Shown here: in pieces, positions 44,767 to 52,565 of the stretch
Position numbering within the stretch: the stretch's first letter is position 1
Layout of the letters: the number at the start of each line of letters is the position of its first letter
From: Actinomadura syzygii
GTDB lineage: Bacteria; Actinomycetota; Actinomycetes; Streptosporangiales; Streptosporangiaceae
NCBI RefSeq assembly: GCF_008085905.1
Contig: NZ_VSFF01000004.1
Span: 372,001 to 436,000 of the forward strand
Length of the DNA: 64,000 bases
Direction of reading: 5' to 3'
Position numbers and translations under genes: made by a program
The notes under the pieces: generated by a model
Told to the model about the DNA's origin: nothing
Databases searched by the model: none
Seen by the model: the letters and a program-made list of their open reading frames with translations, nothing else

Positions 44767-45461
44767 CGCGTCGCCACCTCCGGGTAGTCCAGTTCGAGGT
44801 CGTCGCACAGCAGCGCCCGGGTGCGCCGGACGAACTCCGCCCGCGCCTCGTCGTTGGTCTGCCGTTTGATGCCCCACTTGCGAAAGGTCTCGTTGTTCCT
44901 TGAGTCGCTGCGCCCGAAGAAGGGCAGGGTCATCGCGATGAGGCGGTGCGCCGAGGAGCGGACCTCCTCGCGGGTGCCCGGATCGGCGGCCAGCCGCTTG
45001 GCCCGCGCGGTGCCGAACCCGACGTGGAAACGCTCCTCCGGCATCAGCGACCGGCACAACTCGCGCAGCGGCACATAGGAGCACTCGCACAGGTCTTCCA
45101 TCAGCACGACCTCGGCCAGATCCACGATCGCCTTGGTCATCACATATCCGGTCCACGACTCCACCTGGTAGTCGAAGACCGACAGCGGCGGACGGTCCTG
45201 GACGTCCTCAAGGCCCAGTTCATTCGCGAGCTTGTTGAACTTCAGATGGTGGCCGTACTCCTCCATCGCCATTCTGCAGGCGAGCCATTTGTCACGCGGA
45301 GTAGGCGCGAGCGAAATGGACGGCTCATCGAACACCGCGGCCCCCGCCGCCTCATTGCGCACATGACTTCCGATGATCTTTCCGAGCGCGGTGACGTACT
45401 CGCCGCCGAGCGCGTGCGCCGCGGCGGCGTCCCGGGGTTCCTCGGTGAGTGCGGGCGGCAT
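44745..45461 (-). CDS. PaaA/BoxB-like ferritin-fold diiron protein
   Basis: A 238-residue four-helix protein. The carboxylate/His diiron pattern of the phenylacetyl-CoA epoxidase catalytic subunit family is visible: MAMEEYGHHLKF (ExxHH), DLAEVVLMEDLCE and SLMPEERFHVGFG (EExxH). Family members epoxidise ring-activated aryl-CoA substrates (PaaA on phenylacetyl-CoA, BoxB on benzoyl-CoA). With a benzoate-CoA-ligase-like enzyme in the same operon, ring oxidation of 4-aminobenzoyl-CoA is the natural inference, which could install the phenol oxygen needed for metal chelation. ATG 45461 has a strong GGAAGGAG box. It is the first gene of the left operon, 160 bp from the iron box. Confidence 0.82.
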   Translation of the reverse strand: MPPALTEEPRDAAAAHALGGEYVTALGKIIGSHVRNEAAGAAVFDEPSISLAPTPRDKWLACRMAMEEYGHHLKFNKLANELGLEDVQDRPPLSVFDYQVESWTGYVMTKAIVDLAEVVLMEDLCECSYVPLRELCRSLMPEERFHVGFGTARAKRLAADPGTREEVRSSAHRLIAMTLPFFGRSDSRNNETFRKWGIKRQTNDEARAEFVRRTRALLCDDLELDYPEVATRWPVTTS

Positions 45462-45622
45462 CCCATCTCCTTCCGGACATCATCGACGGAAGCTAAGCGC
45501 GGCCCGAAGCGGAGGCAAGTGCCCGGATGGGCACCTCGAAAGAGCACCTCCCGACTTGGGACGGTGCATCGATCGGGCACCGCTGGCACGTTCCCGCTGA
45601 TCAACCTTTCCGGGCCGACCGG

Positions 45623-45641
45623 TTAGGTTAGGCAACCCTAA
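45623..45641. promoter_or_regulatory. Iron box (DmdR/IdeR-type operator) between divergent operons
   Basis: TTAGGTTAGGCAACCCTAA matches the actinobacterial iron-box consensus TTAGGTTAGGCTAACCTAA at 17 of 19 positions. It lies 64 bp before the NRPS start and 161 bp before the divergent diiron gene, so iron-loaded DmdR/IdeR should repress the siderophore genes. A second half-site TTAGGTAT follows at about 45695, just before the NRPS start. Confidence 0.88.
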
Positions 45642-45704
45642 TCGTCGGATGGCTACCTATAGCACGCATGCCAATAATTCGAGATTGGTCAGACACTTAG
45701 GTAT

Positions 45705-48700
45705 ATGTCAGTGTTATGCGCCATGACGGAAACGGCGATGCGTTCGTACTGCCTGTCCGTGCAAGGCTGGCCACTTTCCCCGAACGACCTCGAAGCGGCC
45801 GTGAACGAGCTGACGGGATCGCCATGCCGCGCAATTCAGACCGTTCAGGGGGGAAATCTGACGGCATTGGTGGAATCCGTCCCGGGAGCAGGGCCTTCGG
45901 CCCGCCAGGTGCGGAGCGCCGTCATCGACGCCTGCGGCGCGGTGGTGGAGACGGTGGCGTTCGTCGACCCGGGATCGCTGACGGCCGACCGGGCGGAACT
46001 CGTGACCCGTTACCGCCGCGGGCTGCTGCCGGTCCGTGACGTCGACACACTGGCCACCCCGCCCGTCCCGCTGAGCACCGCCTCGGAGACCGAGCAGCCC
46101 GGCTCGCAAATCGCGGAAAGGACGCACGCCCAGGCCCTCTCCCCCCAGACTCCCGCGATGGAGGAGATCGCCGGTGCCGCAGCGGACCTGCTCGGCGTCC
46201 GCCCGGAGGACCTCGAACGCAGCGAAGACCTCATCGCTCTGGGCCTCGACTCCGTCCGCATCATGCAGCTCGCCAACGACTGGCTGCGCCAGGGTCTGGA
46301 CGTCAAGTTCACCGACCTCGTTGAGTCGCCGACGATCGAGTCATGGCACGCATTGCTCCAGTCGTGCGGCGCCGTCCCTCTGCCACGATCAAAGACCGAA
46401 CCGGTCGATCGCGACGCTCCCTTCGGTCTCACTCCGCTCCAGCACGCCTACTGGTTCGGCCGCCGCGACCGCCAGGTGCTCGGCGGCGTCGGCTGCCACT
46501 TCTACATCGAGTTCGACGGCCTCGCCATCGACCGCGACGCCCTAGAGCGCGCCGGCCGTGCCCTTTTCGAGCGGCACGACCTGCTGCGCGCCCGCTTCCT
46601 CGACGACGGCACCCAGCAGGTTCTGCCGCACAGCCCCTGGCCGGGCCTGACCGTCCACGACCTGACCACGGCGGACGACGCCGAAGAGGCCCTGCTCAAG
46701 ACGCGCGAGAAGCTGTCGCACCGGCGTCTGGACGTCGATCGCGGCGAGGTGCTCGACCTGACGCTCTCCCTGCTGCCCGACGACGGCTACCGCCTGCACG
46801 TCAACATCGACCTCCTCGTTGCCGACGTCCGCAGCATCCAGATCGTCCTGGAAGACCTGGGCGCCCTCTATCGCGGCGAGGACGCCGATCTGCCTCCGCT
46901 GACCTACTCCTTCCGCGAATACCTCGCCGAGCGGGAACCGCTGCGGGCGAACGACCACGAGGCCGACCGCCGGTACTGGGCCGACCGTCTGCCCGAGCTG
47001 CCCTCCGGCCCGCCGCTGCCGCTGGCCGTCGATCCGGAGCGGGTGGAGCAGGTCCGGGTGGTGCGCCGCGACCGCAGGCTCACCGCCGAGGAGCGGGACC
47101 GGCTGGCCGACCGCGCCCGCGCGCACGGCGTCACGCTGCCGATGGTCATGGCCGCCGCGCTGGCCGAGGTCGTCGGCCTGTGGAGCGGCGCGTCGCGCTT
47201 CGTGCTCAACGTTCCGCTGTTCGACCGTCAGGCGATCCACCCGGACGTGGAGCACATGGTCGCCGACTTCTCCAACCTCGTCCTGCTGGAGGTGGACCTG
47301 TCACGGCCGCAGACGTTCGCGGAGCGCGTCGCGACGCTGCAGGCGCGCTTCCAGCGCGACGCGGCGCACTCGGCCTACTCCGGCGTTGAGGTTCTCCGCG
47401 ACCTCAACCGGGGCGGCCGCCATGACCAGGTGACCGCGCCGGTGGTGTTCACCAGCGCGCTCGGCATGGGCGACCTCGTCGGCGCGGACGTGCAGCGGAG
47501 CCTCGGCCGCCTCGGTTCGATGCTGTCGCAGACGCCGCAGGTGTGGCTCGACCACCAGGTGGTCGAGGTCGACGGCGGGCTGCTGATCAACTGGGACGCC
47601 GTCGAGGAGCTGTTCCCGCCGGGCGTGCTGGACGGCATGGCCGACGGTCACGACCGGCTGCTGGACTGGCTGCTGGAGCACGACTGGGAAGCCGCCGCCC
47701 CACCGCTGGTACCGGCCGCCCAACTCGCCGTCCGCGCCACGGTCAACGACACCGCCGCTCCCCTCCCCCAAGGCACCCTGCACGAACGGTTCTTCGAGCT
47801 GGCTCACCGCGCCCCTTCCCGTCCCGCCTTGCACCACGCCGCCGGGCCCGCCATCAGCTACGGCGAACTCGCCGACCAGGCTCTGCGCGTCGCGGGCTTC
47901 CTCCATCGGAACGACGTCCGTCCGGACGACGCGGTGGCGGTGTGCCTGCCCAAAGGCCCCGGCCAGATCGCCGCGGTCCTCGGTGTACTGGCCGCAGGGG
48001 CGGTGTACGTCCCGGTCGGCGTCGACCAGCCGCCCGCGCGGCGCGAGCAGATCGTCCGCCGCGCCGACGCCCGCTTCACACTGACCCTGACACCCGACGA
48101 ACTCCCCGACGTCCCGCCGCTGGACGCCCCCGTCGATGTGGACCCGGAGAGCAGCGCCTATGTGATCTTCACGTCGGGATCCACGGGCGAGCCGAAGGGC
48201 GTCGAGGTCAGCCATCGCGCCGCCCTCAACACCGTGCTGGACGTCAACGCCCGCTTCGGCATCACCGGCGACGACCGCGTCCTGGCGGTGTCGGCGCTGG
48301 ACTTCGACCTGTCGGTCTGGGACGTCTTCGGCCTGCTGTCGGCCGGGGCCTCACTGGTAATGATCAACGAAGACCAGCGCCGCGACGCCGCCCAGTGGGC
48401 GCGGCTGGTCAACGAGCACCGGGTGACGGTCTGGAACACCGTGCCCGCGCTGCTGGACATGCTGCTGATCGCCGCCGATGACCCGCTCCCCTCCCTGCGA
48501 CTGGCCCTGGTGTCCGGCGACTGGGTTCCCTTGGACCTGTCCGCCCGCCTAACTACCGCCGCGCCGCGATGTCGGCTCATCGCGCTCGGCGGCGCCACCG
48601 AAGCCGCTATCTGGTCCAACTACTGTCCGGTGCCACCCCGAATTCCATCCGAATGGGTCTCCGTCCCCTACGGCAGACCCCTGACGAACCAATGTTTCCG

Positions 48701-51700
48701 CGTCGTGGACCCGCAAGGCCGCGACTGCCCGGACTGGGGACGCGGAGAACTGTGGATCGGCGGAGCCGGAGTCGCCAAGGGCTACCGGGGCGACCCCGAC
48801 ACCACCGCCGCCAAGTTCGTCGAGCACGACGGAGTGCGCTGGTACCGCACAGGCGACATGGGGCGCTACTGGCCGGACGGCACATTGGAGTTCCTCGGCC
48901 GCATCGACCATCAGGTCAAAATCCGCGGCCACCGCATCGAACTCGGAGAAATCGAAGCGGCGCTGCTCTCCCATCCCCAGGTCGAACGGGCAATGGCCAC
49001 CACTGTCGAGAGCGCCGCCCATCAATTGGCGGCCGTCATCGTCCCGACCGATGATCAGACCCGACTCGACGAGGACGACCTACGCGCGCACCTCGCCCAA
49101 CACCTGCCGCCCTACATGGTCCCCGAGCACATCGCGCAACTCCCCAGCCTCCCCCTCACCGCCAACGGCAAGATCGACCGCGCCGCCGTCCGGACGATTC
49201 TCACCGGAGACCTCGTCGGACGTGCGGAACGTTTCGAGCCTCCTCGTCCCGGTATCGAAAGCGTCATGGCCGCGATCTGGACCGAGGTGCTGAAGGTACC
49301 GGCGGTGGGCCGTGACCAGAACTTCTTCGCGCTCGGCGGCGACAGCCTCCTGGCCACCCGTCTCATCCTCCGCCTGCGCGCCGCCGGAGTCGCGGACGCC
49401 GAGCTGACGAACCTGTTCGACAACCCCGAACTAGCCGCCTTCGCCCAAACCGCACGACTCGGCGAGGAGGAGGCCGCCGGAGCGTCCGTCCTGCGGGACG
49501 ACCCGGAACACCGGCACGAGCCGTTCCCGCCCACCGACGTGCAGCGCGCCTACTGGTTCGGCCGCACCGACGACTTCGCTCTCGGCGGCGTCGGCTGCCA
49601 CTTCTACACCGAATACGACTTCGACGGACTCGACCTGTCCCGTTTCGCCGCGGCGTGGAACCGGCTGATCGAACGGCACGAGATGCTGCGCGCGGTCTTC
49701 CAGCCCGACGGCGCGCAGCGTATCCTCCCCTCGGCGCCGGAGCTGACCATCCCGGTCACGGAAGCGGGCGACGGCACAGACCAGGCCCTTGCCGAGTTGC
49801 GCGAATCGATGTCGCACCAGCTCATCGATGTCACAAGGTGGCCGTTGTTCGACGTGCGCGCCGTGCGGTACGGCGAGGGCCGCGTCCGGATCGGCGTCAG
49901 TTTCGACAACATCGTCTTCGACGCGCTCAGCATCATGACCCTGCTGCGTGAGCTCGACGTCGTCTACCACGCCCCCGACGCCGAACTGCCGCCGACCGGC
50001 CCGTCCTTCCGCGACTACGTGCTCACGGTCGAGCCCGATCCGAAGGCGCGACGGGAGGCCGAGGAGTACTGGTCGAGCAGAGTCACCGAGCTGCCGCCCG
50101 CGCCGCAGCTTCCGCTGGCGAACGACCCGGCCGGCCTCGGCCGCCCGCGCTTCACCCGCCGCCAGATCCGCGTCCCCGCCGAGCAGTGGCGGACCGTCAA
50201 GGACACCGCCCGGCGGCACGGCCTCACCCTCTCGACCGTCCTCGCCACGGCGTTCGCCGACGCGCTCGGCGCGTGGAGCGCCCGCCGCGACATGACGATC
50301 AACCTCACCCTCTTCGACCGGCGCCAAGTACATCCCGACATCGACACGGTCCTGGGCGACTTCACTTCGCTGCTGCTCGTCGCCTACGAGCCGGGCGAGA
50401 CGTGGCTGGACAGCGCCCGCCGACTCCAGCGCCGGGTGGCGCGCGACCTTGACCACAGCGACGTGTCCGCGCTGTGGGTGATGCGCGAACTGGCCAGGCG
50501 AACCGGCTCGTCCGACGTCGCCATGCCGGTGGTGTTCACCAGCACGCTCGGCGTGGCGGGCGAGGACGGCGCCCTGACCGGCACGCTCTTCGCCGACCCG
50601 GTCTGGGGCGTGTCGCAGACGCCGCAGGTGTGGATCGACCACCAGGTGGTCGAGGTCGACGGCGGGCTGGTCGTCAACTGGGACGCGGTCGAGGACCTGT
50701 TCCCGCCCGGCGTCCTGGACGCCATGACCGACGGATACGGCCGACTGCTGGAATGGCTGCTGGAGTCCGACTGGGACGCGGCCGCGCCGTCGCTGGTCCC
50801 GGCGCCGCAGCTCGCGGTGCGGGCGGCGGCCAACGACACGGCGGCGCCGGTTCCCGAGGGCACGCTGCACGGCCGCTTCTTCGAACGGGCGCGCCGTGAT
50901 CCGTCCCGCGCGGCGATCCACCCGGGCATCTCCTACGGCGAGTTGGCCGGACGGGCGTTGCGGGTGGCGGGCTTCCTGCGCGAGCGCGGTGTGCACGCGG
51001 GCGAGGCGGTGGCGGTGTCGTTGCCGAAGGGCCCCGACCAGGTCGCGGCGGTGCTGGGCGTTCTGGCGGCCGGGGCGCTCTACGTGCCGATCGGGGTCGA
51101 CCAGCCCGAGGCCCGGCGCGAGCAGATCATGCGCCGCGCCGACGCGCGCCTGCTGCTGACCGAGCTGCCCACGGGCGAGCCGTTGGACGCCCCGCTGGAA
51201 GTGAAGCCGGACGCGAGCGCGTATGTGATCTTCACGTCCGGTTCCACGGGCGAGCCGAAGGGCGTGGAGGTCTCCCATCGCGCGGCGCTGAACACGGTGC
51301 TGGACGTCAACGCCCGCTTCGGCATCAGCGAGGACGACCGAGTGCTGGCGGTGTCCGCGCTGGACTTCGACCTGTCGGTATGGGACGTGTTCGGGACGCT
51401 GTCCGCCGGTGGATCGCTGGTGATGGTGGAAGAGGACGACCGCCGCGACGCCGCCCGATGGGCGCGCCTGGTCGCCGAGCATCGCGTGACGGTGTGGAAC
51501 ACGGTGCCCGCGCTGCTGGACATGCTGCTGGTGGCCGAACGCGGGCAACTGAGCTCGCTGCGGCTGGCGATGGTGTCGGGCGACTGGGTCCCCCTGGACA
51601 TGTCGGCCCGGCTCGCACGGGTCGCGCCGGAGTGCGGGCTGATCGCACTCGGCGGCGCGACCGAGGCCGCGATCTGGTCCAACTACTGCCCGGTGCCCGC

Positions 51701-52565
51701 CGAGGTGCCGCCGGAATGGGTGTCGGTGCCCTACGGCCGTCCCTTGGCCAACCAGTGCTTCCGGGTCGTCGACTCGCTCGGCCGCGACTGCCCCGACTGG
51801 GCTCCTGGAGAGCTGTGGATCGGCGGCGCGGGAGTGGCTGAAGGGTATCGGGGCGACCCGGACACCACCCGCGCCAAGTTCGTCGATCACGAGGGGATGC
51901 GGTGGTACCGCACCGGCGACATGGGCCGCTACTGGCCGGACGGAACCCTGGAGTTCCTGGGCCGGGTGGACCACCAGGTCAAGGTCCGCGGCCACCGCAT
52001 CGAACTCGGCGAGATCGAGGCGGCACTGCTCTCCCACCCGGACGTGAAGCGCGCGGTGGCGACCACGGTCGGCGGAGCCGCCCGTGGGCTGGCCGCGCTG
52101 GTCGTCCCGGCCGGTGACCTGGACGCAGAAGACCTGGACGCTGACGACCTCCGCGACCGGCTGGCCGAGCGGCTCCCGCCGTACATGATCCCCGAACCGG
52201 TCGTCCAGGTCCCCGACCTCCCCCTCACCCCCAACGGAAAGATCGACCGGAACGCGCTCCGCCGCCTGGTCGAGGAGCACGGCAACGGCCGCGTGGAGAA
52301 CGCCCCGCCCACCGGACCGGTCGAGGAGGCCCTCGCCCGGATCTGGGAGGCGCTGCTCGACGTCCCCGACGTGGGCAGGCATCAGAACTTCGTGACCCTC
52401 GGCGGCGACAGCGTGCTGGCCACCCGCCTGGCCGAGGAGATCAGGATCGAGTTCGGCGTCGAGCTCCCCCTGCGAGCGCTGTTCGCCGAGCCGACCATCG
52501 CCGAGCACGCGGCCCTGGTCGAGCGGCGCCACGACGACGGAGCCTTCGAGGAGGGGACGATATGA
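45705..52565 (+). CDS. NRPS: [ligase C-domain remnant]-ArCP-Cy-A-PCP-Cy-A-PCP
   Basis: A 2286-residue siderophore NRPS. Residues about 12-115 resemble the C-terminal subdomain of an acyl/aryl-AMP ligase without its catalytic part. The aryl carrier domain follows (LGLDSVRIMQL, Ser183), with no A domain to load it. Cy1 (about 240-690) has NIDLLVADVRS (DxxxxDxxS) and FDRQAIHPDVEHMVADF. A1 (about 700-1170) has FTSGSTGEPKG and RIDHQVKIRGHRIELGEIE. PCP1 is at Ser1214. Cy2 (about 1262-1715) has SFDNIVFDALS. A2 is at about 1715-2185 and PCP2 at Ser2236. Both A domains read as DLWN-x-SLIWK pockets, close to the Cys code DLYNLSLIWK. It should build two thiazolines on an aryl starter. ATG 45705 has no strong ribosome binding site; ATG 45723 is possible. 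Confidence 0.93.
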   Translation: MSVLCAMTETAMRSYCLSVQGWPLSPNDLEAAVNELTGSPCRAIQTVQGGNLTALVESVPGAGPSARQVRSAVIDACGAVVETVAFVDPGSLTADRAELVTRYRRGLLPVRDVDTLATPPVPLSTASETEQPGSQIAERTHAQALSPQTPAMEEIAGAAADLLGVRPEDLERSEDLIALGLDSVRIMQLANDWLRQGLDVKFTDLVESPTIESWHALLQSCGAVPLPRSKTEPVDRDAPFGLTPLQHAYWFGRRDRQVLGGVGCHFYIEFDGLAIDRDALERAGRALFERHDLLRARFLDDGTQQVLPHSPWPGLTVHDLTTADDAEEALLKTREKLSHRRLDVDRGEVLDLTLSLLPDDGYRLHVNIDLLVADVRSIQIVLEDLGALYRGEDADLPPLTYSFREYLAEREPLRANDHEADRRYWADRLPELPSGPPLPLAVDPERVEQVRVVRRDRRLTAEERDRLADRARAHGVTLPMVMAAALAEVVGLWSGASRFVLNVPLFDRQAIHPDVEHMVADFSNLVLLEVDLSRPQTFAERVATLQARFQRDAAHSAYSGVEVLRDLNRGGRHDQVTAPVVFTSALGMGDLVGADVQRSLGRLGSMLSQTPQVWLDHQVVEVDGGLLINWDAVEELFPPGVLDGMADGHDRLLDWLLEHDWEAAAPPLVPAAQLAVRATVNDTAAPLPQGTLHERFFELAHRAPSRPALHHAAGPAISYGELADQALRVAGFLHRNDVRPDDAVAVCLPKGPGQIAAVLGVLAAGAVYVPVGVDQPPARREQIVRRADARFTLTLTPDELPDVPPLDAPVDVDPESSAYVIFTSGSTGEPKGVEVSHRAALNTVLDVNARFGITGDDRVLAVSALDFDLSVWDVFGLLSAGASLVMINEDQRRDAAQWARLVNEHRVTVWNTVPALLDMLLIAADDPLPSLRLALVSGDWVPLDLSARLTTAAPRCRLIALGGATEAAIWSNYCPVPPRIPSEWVSVPYGRPLTNQCFRVVDPQGRDCPDWGRGELWIGGAGVAKGYRGDPDTTAAKFVEHDGVRWYRTGDMGRYWPDGTLEFLGRIDHQVKIRGHRIELGEIEAALLSHPQVERAMATTVESAAHQLAAVIVPTDDQTRLDEDDLRAHLAQHLPPYMVPEHIAQLPSLPLTANGKIDRAAVRTILTGDLVGRAERFEPPRPGIESVMAAIWTEVLKVPAVGRDQNFFALGGDSLLATRLILRLRAAGVADAELTNLFDNPELAAFAQTARLGEEEAAGASVLRDDPEHRHEPFPPTDVQRAYWFGRTDDFALGGVGCHFYTEYDFDGLDLSRFAAAWNRLIERHEMLRAVFQPDGAQRILPSAPELTIPVTEAGDGTDQALAELRESMSHQLIDVTRWPLFDVRAVRYGEGRVRIGVSFDNIVFDALSIMTLLRELDVVYHAPDAELPPTGPSFRDYVLTVEPDPKARREAEEYWSSRVTELPPAPQLPLANDPAGLGRPRFTRRQIRVPAEQWRTVKDTARRHGLTLSTVLATAFADALGAWSARRDMTINLTLFDRRQVHPDIDTVLGDFTSLLLVAYEPGETWLDSARRLQRRVARDLDHSDVSALWVMRELARRTGSSDVAMPVVFTSTLGVAGEDGALTGTLFADPVWGVSQTPQVWIDHQVVEVDGGLVVNWDAVEDLFPPGVLDAMTDGYGRLLEWLLESDWDAAAPSLVPAPQLAVRAAANDTAAPVPEGTLHGRFFERARRDPSRAAIHPGISYGELAGRALRVAGFLRERGVHAGEAVAVSLPKGPDQVAAVLGVLAAGALYVPIGVDQPEARREQIMRRADARLLLTELPTGEPLDAPLEVKPDASAYVIFTSGSTGEPKGVEVSHRAALNTVLDVNARFGISEDDRVLAVSALDFDLSVWDVFGTLSAGGSLVMVEEDDRRDAARWARLVAEHRVTVWNTVPALLDMLLVAERGQLSSLRLAMVSGDWVPLDMSARLARVAPECGLIALGGATEAAIWSNYCPVPAEVPPEWVSVPYGRPLANQCFRVVDSLGRDCPDWAPGELWIGGAGVAEGYRGDPDTTRAKFVDHEGMRWYRTGDMGRYWPDGTLEFLGRVDHQVKVRGHRIELGEIEAALLSHPDVKRAVATTVGGAARGLAALVVPAGDLDAEDLDADDLRDRLAERLPPYMIPEPVVQVPDLPLTPNGKIDRNALRRLVEEHGNGRVENAPPTGPVEEALARIWEALLDVPDVGRHQNFVTLGGDSVLATRLAEEIRIEFGVELPLRALFAEPTIAEHAALVERRHDDGAFEEGTI

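Noticed and set aside
44745-45461. AurF-type 4-aminobenzoate N-oxygenase
   Set aside because: Tempting beside pab genes, but the EEYGHH and MPEERFH motifs and overall length fit the PaaA epoxidase family better than AurF. I keep it only as a remote alternative.
45623-45641. Zinc (Zur) operator as in the coelibactin cluster
   Set aside because: The sequence matches the TTAGGTTAGG iron-box consensus, not the AT-rich Zur box (TGAAAATGATTTTCA type).
49431-52532. 1033-codon open frame on the minus strand
   Set aside because: Antisense shadow of the first NRPS; no conserved motifs, and it overlaps verified A and Cy domain coding.
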